Below, piece by piece: positions 18,374 to 28,741 of a stretch of 64,000 bases of DNA. A program made the position numbers and the translations under genes. A model generated the notes under the pieces. That model made no database searches. It saw nothing but the letters and a program-made list of their open reading frames with translations, and had not been told where the DNA came from. The stretch comes from Prochlorococcus sp. AG-424-P23 (GTDB lineage: Bacteria > Cyanobacteriota > Cyanobacteriia > PCC-6307 > Cyanobiaceae). The stretch lies in assembly GCA_003210135.1 (NCBI GenBank), contig QCNK01000003.1:1-64000 (forward strand), read 5' to 3'. Each line of letters opens with the position of its first letter. Positions within the stretch are counted from its first letter, which is position 1.

Positions 18374-19195
18374 CTAAACAACAGAAGGATAGGCCTTGGG
18401 CACCTCAAGATTATCAATAGGCAATTGAGCTAAACCTCCATCGGGAATAATTCTTTTTATTTGAATTGGGCCATATAATGATTTAATTTGTTTAATTTCA
18501 ATTTTGTTTTCAGATGATAAAAATAACAAGGCCCAAAAAACACCCAAACGATCTCTATCTAAATCATTTTTCACAACAGTTTGCCATTTCTCAACTAGAT
18601 ATTCAAAATCTGTCCACTGTAATGCTTTTTCCCATCCATCAATAAATTTACCTAATGCTTTAGTGGTTTCTGGTAGTTTCTCACGATGGGCTAATGATTT
18701 CACATGAGAAATTAAAGCTTTATCTGAATATTTTTTATGTCTTTTTCTCTTCATTAGTAGAAGGTCTTGGGTTTCTATAACTTCAGCAATTGACTCTAAC
18801 TGACTTACAAGTTCTCCCAGAGTTGTTGTACGTTTGAGAATTGGTTGTGCTATTGATCTTCTCCTTAGATATTTTTCAGGATATTTTGGTATATCAAATT
18901 CTTGATCAATCCAATCTTGATCATCCAAGTCAAAATCATTTTCAAACTCGGAAGAATTTTCTTTAAAAACATCAGATTCCAAAACTTGAGCTTTTAAATT
19001 AACTAGTACGGAAGCCGCAAAAAAAGCTTCACTTGTCTCAGATAAATCCTTTTGATAGGAACTTTTACTATTTGTTTTGCTTCCTAAAGATTGTGAATAT
19101 TGCTCTAAAAAACTATCAATTACACTTATTACATCAATATCCCATGGATCAAGATCACCTTTGCCTGCAGCGTCTTGAAGAAACTTAATCAACAA
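18374..19195 (-). CDS. scpA: Segregation and condensation protein A
   Basis: ScpA is the kleisin that bridges SMC heads in chromosome condensation. The 273-residue protein has the N-terminal kleisin pattern L-Q-D-A-A-G-K-G-D-L-D-P-W-D-I-D-V-I and a winged-helix-like C-terminus (F-W-A-L-L-F-L-S). The acidic, variable middle is normal. The only usual start is TTG at 19195, yet recognisable homology (Q-L-G-P-R-L) continues upstream in frame, with no ATG, GTG or TTG before a TGA; a rare start such as ATT may be used. scpB and smc are not nearby. Confidence 0.9.
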   Translation of the reverse strand: MLIKFLQDAAGKGDLDPWDIDVISVIDSFLEQYSQSLGSKTNSKSSYQKDLSETSEAFFAASVLVNLKAQVLESDVFKENSSEFENDFDLDDQDWIDQEFDIPKYPEKYLRRRSIAQPILKRTTTLGELVSQLESIAEVIETQDLLLMKRKRHKKYSDKALISHVKSLAHREKLPETTKALGKFIDGWEKALQWTDFEYLVEKWQTVVKNDLDRDRLGVFWALLFLSSENKIEIKQIKSLYGPIQIKRIIPDGGLAQLPIDNLEVPKAYPSVV

Positions 19196-19318
19196 TCTAG
19201 GTCCTAATTGTTGTCTATTAATAGAGTTGTAGTTAGATATTTTTAAATAGGTAATAACTATTCATAAGATATACCCTTAATTATTTAATGCCAAACAATA
19301 TTGCATTAATTTTAAAAA

Positions 19319-20923
19319 TTATATAGCTGGAGCTTTTAGGATCTCATTTGTTTTAGTTCCTGAAAAAATATTTGTTTTCACAGTATTTTTAACTGCAGTT
19401 AAATCTCGATCGACCAAATTATTGATAGATGCAATATAACTTTCAGTAACTAATCTTGGGTACAAACCTATTCCAATAATAGGTAAAAGTAAACAAGCAA
19501 TAATATAAACTTCCCTTGGCTCTGCATCTATTAGTTTTCGTTCTTCGATTAATTTAGGATTTTCTTTACCGAAGAAAATTTCTCGTAACATTGAAAGAAG
19601 ATAAATAGGAGTAAGTATTACACCGATAGCTGCTAAAGAGGCCATCACCACCCTAAAAGGAAGTGTATACACTTCATCAGTGACAAATCCTGTAAATACC
19701 ATCAATTCGGAAACAAATCCACTCATACCAGGCAAAGCAAGGGAAGCTAAGGAGCAAGCAGTCCATAGGGCAAACATGATTCTCATTTTTTGTCCTACAC
19801 CACTCATTTCATCAAGTTTAAGAGTCTTTGTTCTGTCATAGGTAGCACCAACAAGAAAAAATAAACTTGCACCGATTAATCCATGACTAACCATTTGAAG
19901 CATGGCTCCGCTTGTTCCAAGGCTACTGAAACTTCCTATTCCAATAAGAACAAAACCCATATGGCTTATCGAACTGTATGCGATTTTTCTTTTAAGATTT
20001 CTTTGAGCAAAAGAAGTTAATGCAGCATAAATTATATTGACAACCCCTAGAACTATTAATAATGGGGCAAATTGAGCATGAGCAACAGGTAATAATTGTG
20101 CATTAAATCTTAAAAGAGCATATCCTCCCATCTTTAATAAAATTCCTGCTAGAAGCATATGAACAGGAGCTGTAGCTTCTCCATGAGCATCTGGAAGCCA
20201 AGTATGAAGAGGTACTATTGGGAGTTTCACTCCAAATGCAATTAAAAGCCCTACATAACATAATATTTGGAATTTTTGACTAAAATCTTGAGCTGCCAAG
20301 TGAGAAAACTCAAAATTAGGAATTTCTGTACCATAGAAACCCATTGCTAAAGCTGCCAGAAGAATGAAGATAGAACTGCCAGCTGTATAAATAATGAATT
20401 TTGTTGCTGCATATTGTCGATTTTTGCCACCCCATATAGCCAGTAATAAATAAACAGGAATTAACTCAAGTTCCCAAGTGAGAAAGAATAAAAGCATATC
20501 TTGAACTGCAAATACGGCTATTTGTCCGCCATCCATCACCAATATCAAAAAGAAAAATAACTTTGGTTTGAACTTTACAGGCCATGCAGCTAGAACTGCT
20601 AAAGCAGTTATAAAACTAGTTAATAATATTAATGGCATTGACATGCCATCAGCACCAACAGACCAGGTAAGACCTAAATCAGGTAGCCAACTAATATTTT
20701 CTTTAAGTTGAACATTTTCGTTATTAATATCAAAACCATTAATGTATGAACCTACAGTTATTAAAAAAGTTATTAATGCAATTGATAATGCAAACCATCT
20801 AACCTCTTTCCCATCTCCTTTATCTGGGAAAAAAGGTATCACAAACGCACTAGCAATTGGGAATAAAATTGAAACAGATAGCCAAGGGAAATTAGACAAT
20901 CCAGCTCCCAAAGTTCCCAACAT
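19319..20923 (-). CDS. ndhD: NAD(P)H-quinone oxidoreductase chain 4 (NdhD1)
   Basis: NdhD is an antiporter-like proton-pumping subunit of NDH-1 with about 14 membrane helices. I chose ATG 20923 (534 residues, M-L-G-T-L-G-A-G-L), the usual family start; an in-frame TTG at 20959 would add 12 residues. Key features include [13 protein letters not shown], where the Glu pair matches the conserved proton-path acid, and [18 protein letters not shown]. It follows ndhF on the same strand. Pairing with ndhF1 points to the respiratory/cyclic NDH-1L form rather than the CO2-uptake forms. Confidence 0.95.
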   Translation of the reverse strand: MLGTLGAGLSNFPWLSVSILFPIASAFVIPFFPDKGDGKEVRWFALSIALITFLITVGSYINGFDINNENVQLKENISWLPDLGLTWSVGADGMSMPLILLTSFITALAVLAAWPVKFKPKLFFFLILVMDGGQIAVFAVQDMLLFFLTWELELIPVYLLLAIWGGKNRQYAATKFIIYTAGSSIFILLAALAMGFYGTEIPNFEFSHLAAQDFSQKFQILCYVGLLIAFGVKLPIVPLHTWLPDAHGEATAPVHMLLAGILLKMGGYALLRFNAQLLPVAHAQFAPLLIVLGVVNIIYAALTSFAQRNLKRKIAYSSISHMGFVLIGIGSFSSLGTSGAMLQMVSHGLIGASLFFLVGATYDRTKTLKLDEMSGVGQKMRIMFALWTACSLASLALPGMSGFVSELMVFTGFVTDEVYTLPFRVVMASLAAIGVILTPIYLLSMLREIFFGKENPKLIEERKLIDAEPREVYIIACLLLPIIGIGLYPRLVTESYIASINNLVDRDLTAVKNTVKTNIFSGTKTNEILKAPAI

Positions 20924-21044
20924 TTGTGTCGCAAAATGTGTATAAAAATAGGTACTCAATTTAATAAGAAATTTATCTTAAATAAAGTCTAGAAATTTTC
21001 TGTATTTTTTCACCCCAATGGACAGTGAAGACACACAATTGTAA

Positions 21045-23066
21045 TTAAGAAACTTGAGGAGATTGAATACCAAATATGGCAACTAGTAGAATTACTCCTC
21101 CAAAAACAATAAGGGCGTAGAATTGAGCCCTACCAGTCTCAAAATATTTTAAACCTTCTCCACTACCTAAAGTTACAAGTCCAGTAAGATTTACCACGCC
21201 ATCTACAACCTTAGAATCAACCTCTAAGACTTCTTTAGCAAGTTTTCTACTACCCTTAACAAAAAGTTTTTCATTAATATCATCTAGATACCATTTATTG
21301 GATAAAAATCTGTTGATACTAGGAAACTTCTCGGCAAATAAAACTGATAAATTAATTTTTTTCACAAAATATGCTTGATAAGCAATAATGATTCCAGCTG
21401 ATGCAATAAGAACTGAAGCTATCGCTAAAGGCAAAAATTCTTTTAATTCAAAAGCTTTTGCAGCAGTCTCTGCTTCTTCAGGATCTAGTAAATTTGCAAT
21501 TTTGCTATCCCATGGAAGTCCCATAAAACCGATAATTACAGACGGTACAGCTAGAAATACCAAGGGAAATGTCATTGACCAGGGTGACTCATGAATAGAG
21601 CCATGTTCTTCATGCTCTTCTTCATTTTCTTCATCTATGTTTGTTTTAGAGGCTATTAGAAGCTCTTTTTGCAATTGTTTATTCTCCCCTCTGAAATCTC
21701 CTTCAAATGTCAAGAAATAAAGCCTAAACATATAAAAAGCAGTCATACCAGCTGTTAGAAGTCCTATAAACCAAAAAGCTGGAAATGATATAAAAGCATT
21801 TCCGAGTATCTCATCTTTACTCCAAAAACCTGCCAATGGTGGAATACCACTAATTGCTACGCAACCTATTAAAAATGTTGTTGATGTATATGGCATTTTT
21901 TTTCTTAAACCACCCATTAATCTCATATCTTGAGCTAATACAGGCTGATGGCCAACTACTTCTTCCATAGCATGTATTACAGAACCAGATCCCAAAAATA
22001 GCATTGCTTTAAAGCAAGCATGAGTCACTAAATGAAAAATTCCTGCTACTGGCGCTCCACAACCCATTGCAAGCATCATATACCCAAGCTGAGACACTGT
22101 GCTGTAAGCTAAACCTTTTTTTAAATCCATTTGGGTCAAAGCTATAGAGGCTCCTAAAAAACAAGTAATGGTGCCTACTAAAGCAATAATGAACTGAATA
22201 GAGGGGAATATTGAGTACAAAGGTTGGAGTCTGGCTACAAGAAATATTCCTGCAGCAACCATTGTTGCGGCATGGATAAGTGCAGAAATGGGTGTCGGGC
22301 CTTCCATCGCATCAGGCAACCACACATGAAGAGGAAACTGAGCAGATTTTGCCATTGGCCCTAAAAAAACTAAAAAACAAAGCAGTAAAGCAGCCCAAAT
22401 AGGTATTGAATTGTCAGATATTGATTGAGAAATTCCAGTGGCTATTTCATTAAAATCAAAACTATTTGTTGCCCAAAATAGGCCAAGAATTCCTAGTAAT
22501 AATCCAAAGTCTCCCACTCTATTAACAACAAATGCTTTTTGTGCAGCGTGGGCAGCGCCATCCCTTTCATACCAAAAACCAACCAACAAGTAAGAACACA
22601 TCCCAACTAATTCCCAAAAAACATAAATTTCTAATAAATTCGGACTAACTATTAATCCCATCATTGAACTACTAAATAATGCTAAATATGTAAAAAATCT
22701 GACATAACCTTTGTCATGCGCCATATAACCATGAGAGTAGATCATTACAAGCAAAGTTATAGTCGTTACAAGAGCAAGCATTACACTCCCCAAAGGATCA
22801 AGGACAAAACCCATCGGGATTGTAAAATCCCCAGCACTAGCCCATACAAATAATTTTTCTACAGATTGATAACCATTAATTTGTTCAACAAGAGCTTTGT
22901 AACTAATTACCGCAGAAATGCCAACAAACGAAATAAGACCTACAGAAACAATTTCTCTGGAATTATTAATTTTCTTGTTAATACTTATTAGGCCTAAACC
23001 AGAAAGCACTGCTCCAATAAGTGGGAAAACAGGAATTAACCAGGCAATTTCTGAAGCTTGAGGCAT
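21045..23066 (-). CDS. ndhF: NAD(P)H-quinone oxidoreductase chain 5 (NdhF1)
   Basis: NdhF is the distal antiporter-like subunit of NDH-1 with a long lateral helix. The 673-residue protein shows V-F-W-E-L-V-G-M-C-S-Y-L-L-V-G-F-W, H-V-W-L-P-D-A-M-E-G-P-T-P-I-S-A-L-I-H-A-A, and A-Y-S-T-V-S-Q-L-G-Y. A highly charged loop (E-E-N-E-E-E-H-E-E-H) at roughly residues 480-492 separates helices. It lies upstream of ndhD1 by about 120 bases to the chosen ndhD start and is likely co-transcribed with it. The NnrU/Z-ISO-like gene precedes it by 33 bases on the same strand, so all three may form one unit. Confidence 0.96.
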   Translation of the reverse strand: MPQASEIAWLIPVFPLIGAVLSGLGLISINKKINNSREIVSVGLISFVGISAVISYKALVEQINGYQSVEKLFVWASAGDFTIPMGFVLDPLGSVMLALVTTITLLVMIYSHGYMAHDKGYVRFFTYLALFSSSMMGLIVSPNLLEIYVFWELVGMCSYLLVGFWYERDGAAHAAQKAFVVNRVGDFGLLLGILGLFWATNSFDFNEIATGISQSISDNSIPIWAALLLCFLVFLGPMAKSAQFPLHVWLPDAMEGPTPISALIHAATMVAAGIFLVARLQPLYSIFPSIQFIIALVGTITCFLGASIALTQMDLKKGLAYSTVSQLGYMMLAMGCGAPVAGIFHLVTHACFKAMLFLGSGSVIHAMEEVVGHQPVLAQDMRLMGGLRKKMPYTSTTFLIGCVAISGIPPLAGFWSKDEILGNAFISFPAFWFIGLLTAGMTAFYMFRLYFLTFEGDFRGENKQLQKELLIASKTNIDEENEEEHEEHGSIHESPWSMTFPLVFLAVPSVIIGFMGLPWDSKIANLLDPEEAETAAKAFELKEFLPLAIASVLIASAGIIIAYQAYFVKKINLSVLFAEKFPSINRFLSNKWYLDDINEKLFVKGSRKLAKEVLEVDSKVVDGVVNLTGLVTLGSGEGLKYFETGRAQFYALIVFGGVILLVAIFGIQSPQVS

Positions 23067-23099
23067 GTTCTAAAAAACTTATAGTTTGATTTTAAACTG

Positions 23100-23828
23100 T
23101 CAATTGAAAAATTCCGACAAAAATGATGAATTAAATGTTTTAACGGCAATATTTATATACTGATGTGACCACCAAAGCACTCCTATTGCAATCAATATGC
23201 CAAGTTGAGATAACTTTAAAAATTCTTTAATTTTAAATTCTTGCCTTCCTTCCAGTATTGCCATAAAAGGGATTATAGAAGTACTTTTTCTAAACTTTTC
23301 AAACTCTTCTCCAAATCTATTTGCTAATCTCTTATCCCCATGCCAGATTGCAAAAAGATGATGCAAAACTAAGCCAATAGAAGTTACTAATGTGAATGAA
23401 GTACCAATCCATAGAGTATGAGCAAAACACCAAATTATCTGACCAAATGCTTGTGGATGTCTCGTGATTCGCATTATCCCAGTTCCATAGATTCGTACTT
23501 TAGGTTTTAAAACCGAAGGAATTTCTAGCAAATTGTAAGTAGCGGGATATAAAAATAAAAAACTTATTGCAGTTAAGAACCAAACGACTATAAAAACAAA
23601 ATTATTGCCCTGTAAATTCCATAATCTGATTCCGTCATATCTATGAGCCAAAAAATAACTAATCAAGATAATTGCAGATGGCAAACTAAAAAAAACAAAA
23701 CATAATCGCCATAATCTCGGACCCATAATAGATTCTGCTTTGATTCTTAAAGCAGCTCCACCACTATGAATTACCGCAAAAATCAAAATCAAAAATAAGA
23801 TGATTAGGGAAGTTTTATGAGTCTCCAT
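23100..23828 (-). CDS. NnrU-family membrane protein, likely 15-cis-zeta-carotene isomerase (Z-ISO)
   Basis: A 242-residue protein with six or more membrane helices. NnrU-family features are clear: I-H-S-G-G-A-A-L-R at residues 20-28, R-I-T-R-H-P-Q-A-F-G-Q at 120-130 and H-H-L-F-A-I-W-H-G-D at 156-165. The plant and cyanobacterial Z-ISO clade, a heme-dependent isomerase acting between CrtP and CrtQ, shares this pattern, and His21, His124 and His137 are candidate heme ligands. crtP and crtB lie 2-4 kb away and crtQ is in the window, which supports the role. It is divergent from rbcR across 83 bases and ends 33 bases before ndhF. Family sure; substrate inferred. Confidence 0.82.
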   Translation of the reverse strand: METHKTSLIILFLILIFAVIHSGGAALRIKAESIMGPRLWRLCFVFFSLPSAIILISYFLAHRYDGIRLWNLQGNNFVFIVVWFLTAISFLFLYPATYNLLEIPSVLKPKVRIYGTGIMRITRHPQAFGQIIWCFAHTLWIGTSFTLVTSIGLVLHHLFAIWHGDKRLANRFGEEFEKFRKSTSIIPFMAILEGRQEFKIKEFLKLSQLGILIAIGVLWWSHQYINIAVKTFNSSFLSEFFN

Positions 23829-23855
23829 ATATTTAAATTGTTCAAATAATTTTTG

Positions 23856-23868
23856 TTCTTAACAAGAA
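23856..23868. promoter_or_regulatory. T-N11-A palindrome, candidate RbcR operator
   Basis: TTCTT-AAC-AAGAA is a perfect 13-base palindrome with the T-N11-A shape that LysR-type regulators bind. It lies 44 bases upstream of the rbcR start and 28 bases upstream of the divergent Z-ISO-like gene, as expected for an autoregulatory site shared by both promoters. Binding is inferred, not shown. Confidence 0.45.
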
Positions 23869-23882
23869 TGCTCCTAAGCATT
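23867..23882. promoter_or_regulatory. Second inverted repeat next to the candidate RbcR site
   Basis: AATGCT-CCTA-AGCATT is a perfect 6-base inverted repeat with a 4-base spacer that overlaps the end of the first palindrome by two bases. Two adjacent dyads of this kind fit a tetrameric LysR regulator with a recognition and an activation site, but the second could also be a leader hairpin of rbcR. Confidence 0.35.
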
Positions 23883-23911
23883 AGAATTATAAGAAATTGT
23901 AGGCATAATAG

Positions 23912-24862
23912 ATGCCAGAATTACCTTTTACACTCGACCAATTAAGAATATTAAAAGCTATAGCAGCTCAAGGAAGTTTTAAAAAAGCTGCAGATCTTTT
24001 ATATGTAACCCAACCTGCAGTGAGTTTACAAATACAAAATTTAGAAAAACAACTTGAAATTACAATTTTCGATAGGGGTGGTAGAAAAGCTCTTTTAACT
24101 GAAGCAGGAAGATTACTACTTGAATATTGTGAACGAATTTTGAATCAATGCGACGAAGCTTGCAAAGCTATTGAAGATTTAAATAGCTTAAAAGGTGGAA
24201 CTCTTGTCATTGGAGCGAGCCAAACAACGGGTACCTATTTAATGCCGAGAATGATAGGACTTTTTAGACAAAGATATCCTGATGTATCTGTTCAACTTCA
24301 AGTTCATAGCACCAGAAGAACTGGCTGGAGTGTAGCCAACGGACAAATTGACTTAGCCATTATTGGAGGACAATTACCTGGTGATTTAGAAAACTTGTTG
24401 CAAGTAATTCCATATGCAACAGATGAGTTAGCACTAGTTTTACCCTCTACACACCCACTCTCAAACAAAAAAGAACTTTTAAAAGAAGACTTATACAAAT
24501 TAAATTTTGTAAAATTAGATTCTCAATCTACGACAAGAAAAGTTGTTGACAAACTTCTGCAAGATTCTGGACTTGACGTTCAAAGATTAAAAATAGAGAT
24601 GGAACTTAACTCTCTTGAAGCTATCAAAAATGCAGTTCAATCAGGACTAGGTGCCTCGTTTTTGCCGGTTGTTTCCATCGAAAGAGAACTTGCTGCTGGA
24701 ACAATCCATAAAGCATTTGTTGCTGACTTAGAGGTTAAAAGAGAACTTAAATTGATTACTAATCCATCAAGATACACCTCAAGAGCATCAGAAGTATTCA
24801 AGAAAAATATTCTGCCTCAATTCGCTAGTTCAGAAAGCCCTTTAAAGCAAATGTTAATTTGA
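23912..24862 (+). CDS. rbcR: LysR-type transcription regulator RbcR
   Basis: A 316-residue LysR regulator. The winged helix-turn-helix is at residues 7-66 ([14 protein letters not shown], then [11 protein letters not shown]), the effector domain from about 95 ([12 protein letters not shown]). This matches RbcR/Ycf30, which activates rubisco and carboxysome genes in response to the carbon state; picocyanobacteria keep very few LysR proteins, making the call firmer. It diverges from the Z-ISO-like gene with palindromes in between and ends one base before the stop of the convergent DUF3172 gene. Confidence 0.9.
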   Translation: MPELPFTLDQLRILKAIAAQGSFKKAADLLYVTQPAVSLQIQNLEKQLEITIFDRGGRKALLTEAGRLLLEYCERILNQCDEACKAIEDLNSLKGGTLVIGASQTTGTYLMPRMIGLFRQRYPDVSVQLQVHSTRRTGWSVANGQIDLAIIGGQLPGDLENLLQVIPYATDELALVLPSTHPLSNKKELLKEDLYKLNFVKLDSQSTTRKVVDKLLQDSGLDVQRLKIEMELNSLEAIKNAVQSGLGASFLPVVSIERELAAGTIHKAFVADLEVKRELKLITNPSRYTSRASEVFKKNILPQFASSESPLKQMLI

Positions 24863-25486
24863 TTAGAACTGAACTGCTTCTTTATTAATACCTACTCCTC
24901 CATCTTCTGCTTGTCCATCTCCTTTGATTATAAACTTATTTTCATTGACATCAGTTTGATAAACGCACTTTACTATGGGTTTATCTCGAATAGATCCAAT
25001 ATAAGCAAAAGTATTCATTCTTTGTTTGCATTCTCTTACATCTTCATTACTAATCGCTCCTTGTTTTTGTAACACTGTCCAATTTTCTCTTCTTATTACA
25101 CAACCTGGCTGGAGAGCTGGTTGCGTTACAAAACTAGTGGATGGATTTAAAGTTGTATACATTTCAACATCAATAACAAAGGCGCTTGCACCCCATTGTC
25201 TGCAAAATTCAGGGTCTGGAACAGCCATATCTAATTGTTGTTGACTAGCTATATTCCCCTGTCCTCCATCAGTTGTGCTTGTAATCGCGCTCCCAATACC
25301 AACTCCTAGAATTAATACTCCCGCAAGAACAGCAATGGTTCCTGTATTAAAGTTGATCTTTTGTTCAGAAGAAGCAGGCAATCTATTACTTCTTTGACGA
25401 TACGAATCCATGTCCCTTGGATTTGGAGGATAATAACTTCTATTTGAGCCTCTTCTTGGCCCTCTATTTGATGGTGGTCTATTCAC
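24863..25486 (-). CDS. DUF3172 membrane-anchored protein
   Basis: A 207-residue protein of cyanobacterial DUF3172 type, function unknown. Residues 1-45 are Arg/Asn/Pro-rich and disordered-looking, one hydrophobic helix spans about 51-70 ([15 protein letters not shown]), and the remaining domain has conserved-looking Cys ([24 protein letters not shown]) that could form disulfides on the far side of the membrane. The start is GTG at 25486, overlapping the ndhM stop in a GTGA arrangement, so the two are translationally coupled. Confidence 0.85.
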   Translation of the reverse strand: MNRPPSNRGPRRGSNRSYYPPNPRDMDSYRQRSNRLPASSEQKINFNTGTIAVLAGVLILGVGIGSAITSTTDGGQGNIASQQQLDMAVPDPEFCRQWGASAFVIDVEMYTTLNPSTSFVTQPALQPGCVIRRENWTVLQKQGAISNEDVRECKQRMNTFAYIGSIRDKPIVKCVYQTDVNENKFIIKGDGQAEDGGVGINKEAVQF

Positions 25487-25830
25487 AGAACTTCATTAGT
25501 CTTTGGTAAACCCATCGAATAATTCATTACTCTACAATCAGGGTTATAACTGAGCTGACCATTTTGAAGCAAAAATTTAATTAAACCTTCGATTTCTGAT
25601 CCTATTTTTCGAAGTTCATAATCATCTAAATCCTTCCCTGCTCTATCTTTTATTAATTCATTGAATTTTTTATTTATTCTGTTTAGAGAATCTTCGTTCC
25701 AAATAAATTCGTTATCGGGATCTAAATCAAGAGTTAGTTTATTGGGATGAAACTTTAATTCTTCATCTACTACTTCCGCAGTAAAAATTCTTACATGCCT
25801 AGTAGTTGATTTTAAAAGCATTTTTTCCAT
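25483..25830 (-). CDS. ndhM: NAD(P)H-quinone oxidoreductase subunit M
   Basis: NdhM is an oxygenic-photosynthesis-specific subunit of the NDH-1 peripheral arm, absent from ordinary complex I. The 115-residue protein has the family start [10 protein letters not shown] and the motif [17 protein letters not shown] in the first half. It ends in [14 protein letters not shown]. Its stop overlaps the GTG start of the DUF3172 gene by four bases. crtP diverges from it across 90 bases. Confidence 0.95.
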   Translation of the reverse strand: MEKMLLKSTTRHVRIFTAEVVDEELKFHPNKLTLDLDPDNEFIWNEDSLNRINKKFNELIKDRAGKDLDDYELRKIGSEIEGLIKFLLQNGQLSYNPDCRVMNYSMGLPKTNEVL

Positions 25831-25878
25831 AATTTTACGAAATAATCAACGAAAAAAACTAATATGTTCTAACTTTAA

Positions 25879-27318
<1,440 letters not shown>

Positions 27319-27353
27319 AACATTAAATAATTCCTAAATACAATCAAAACTTT

Positions 27354-28262
27354 TTGAAAAATTCATTTTCTCAACTTGATCAAGCATACGAGGTATGCCG
27401 CAAAGAAACTCAACAATGGGCTAAAACCTTTTACTTGGGAACGCTTTTACTACCAGTAGAAAAGAGAAAAGCTATTTGGGCTATTTATGTATGGTGCAGA
27501 AGAACAGATGAAATAATGGATAGCATAGAAGCTGCAAAAAAATCAAAAGATGAACTTTCAGATAATTTAGATGAATGGGAAGAAAATACAAAGAATGTTT
27601 TTAAAGGCAATATTAAATCCGAACTAGATTCAGTTTTATTAGATACAATCGAAAAATATCCACAAAGTATTCAACCTTACCTAGATATGATAGAAGGTCA
27701 GAGGATGGATCTTAATAAGTTTAGATACAAAGATTTTGATGAATTAAAACTCTATTGTTATAGGGTGGCAGGCACTGTTGGTTTAATGACTCAGAATGTC
27801 ATGGGTATTGATAGCGCTTATACATCTGCACCATGGAGCGCCACCCCTGATCCCTCAGAAGCAGCTATAGCTTTAGGGATAGCAAATCAATTGACAAATA
27901 TTTTAAGAGATGTTGGAGAGGATAGAGAAAGAGGCAGAATTTATCTCCCACAAGCTGATATTGAAAAATTTAATTATTCTGAAGAAAAACTATTAAAAGG
28001 AGAAATAAACAATCAATGGAAAGCTCTGATGAAGTATCAATTGACCAGAGCAAGGGATTGGTTTCAAAAATCTGAAGATGGGATCAAGTGGCTCTCGTCT
28101 GACGCAAGATGGCCAGTTTGGACATCGTTACGTCTTTACAGAGGAATATTAGATTCAATTGAAAGATTAGACTATGATGTCTTTAATAATAGAGCTTTTG
28201 TAAAAAATTCAGTTAAAGCCTTTGAATTGCCAATATCTTTTTTAATTTCTCGAATTAAATAA
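27354..28262 (+). CDS. crtB: Phytoene synthase
   Basis: CrtB condenses two GGPP into 15-cis-phytoene, the first carotenoid step. The 302-residue protein has the two aspartate-rich metal sites: R-R-T-D-E-I-M-D (residues about 46-53) and D-V-G-E-D-R-E-R-G-R-I-Y-L-P (about 188-201), with V-A-G-T-V-G-L-M-T between. The start is TTG at 27354. It lies 35 bases behind crtP as in many cyanobacteria and meets the RRM gene tail to tail with no gap. Confidence 0.96.
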   Translation: MKNSFSQLDQAYEVCRKETQQWAKTFYLGTLLLPVEKRKAIWAIYVWCRRTDEIMDSIEAAKKSKDELSDNLDEWEENTKNVFKGNIKSELDSVLLDTIEKYPQSIQPYLDMIEGQRMDLNKFRYKDFDELKLYCYRVAGTVGLMTQNVMGIDSAYTSAPWSATPDPSEAAIALGIANQLTNILRDVGEDRERGRIYLPQADIEKFNYSEEKLLKGEINNQWKALMKYQLTRARDWFQKSEDGIKWLSSDARWPVWTSLRLYRGILDSIERLDYDVFNNRAFVKNSVKAFELPISFLISRIK

Positions 28263-28682
28263 CTAGGCAGGTGTTTTCTGGTTGGCTAACAAATCTTTTA
28301 GTTTAGATAGTTCTCCAGCCCATCTTGGATCAGGTGCTTGGAGATTAGGGGCGTCACTATGGACAATTTTCTTAAAATCTTTTCTTTTTGTATTTTTATT
28401 AAAGTTTCCACTATTTTTTTTGTTCGAAGCAGAATCTTTCTTTTCTGATAGCTCTACTCTTATCTTGGAACCATTAAATTCAAAACCGTTTAATTTTTGA
28501 ATAAGCAAATTAGCATTCTCTTCATTATTTGTTGTCGCAAAACCAAACCCTCTGCATTCCTTAGTTTCCTTATCTAAAACTGCTTTAAATCTAATTGAAT
28601 CAGAAACTGATTTTAAAAGCTTATCAAATTCTTTTGGATTAAATCCTTGTGGTAAATTGCCAATGTAAATGCGAATACTCAT
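28263..28682 (-). CDS. RNA-binding protein with one RRM domain
   Basis: A cyanobacterial Rbp-type protein of 139 residues from ATG 28682, chosen because the RRM starts at once (M-S-I-R-I-Y-I-G-N-L); a TTG at 28724 would add 14 residues without homology. RNP2 is I-Y-I-G-N-L at 5-10 and RNP1 is K-E-C-R-G-F-G-F-A at 41-49. After residue 80 comes a Lys/Ser/Asn-rich linker and a C-terminal P-D-P-R-W-A-G-E-L-S-K-L-K helix. Such proteins bind RNA and, in other cyanobacteria, affect cold response and mRNA localisation near thylakoids. cca lies upstream on the same strand. Confidence 0.9.
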   Translation of the reverse strand: MSIRIYIGNLPQGFNPKEFDKLLKSVSDSIRFKAVLDKETKECRGFGFATTNNEENANLLIQKLNGFEFNGSKIRVELSEKKDSASNKKNSGNFNKNTKRKDFKKIVHSDAPNLQAPDPRWAGELSKLKDLLANQKTPA

Positions 28683-28741
28683 AAATTTTTTAAAATGATT
28701 TTTGAAGTCTGAACTTCTAGACAAAACTAAGCTATGTGTAT

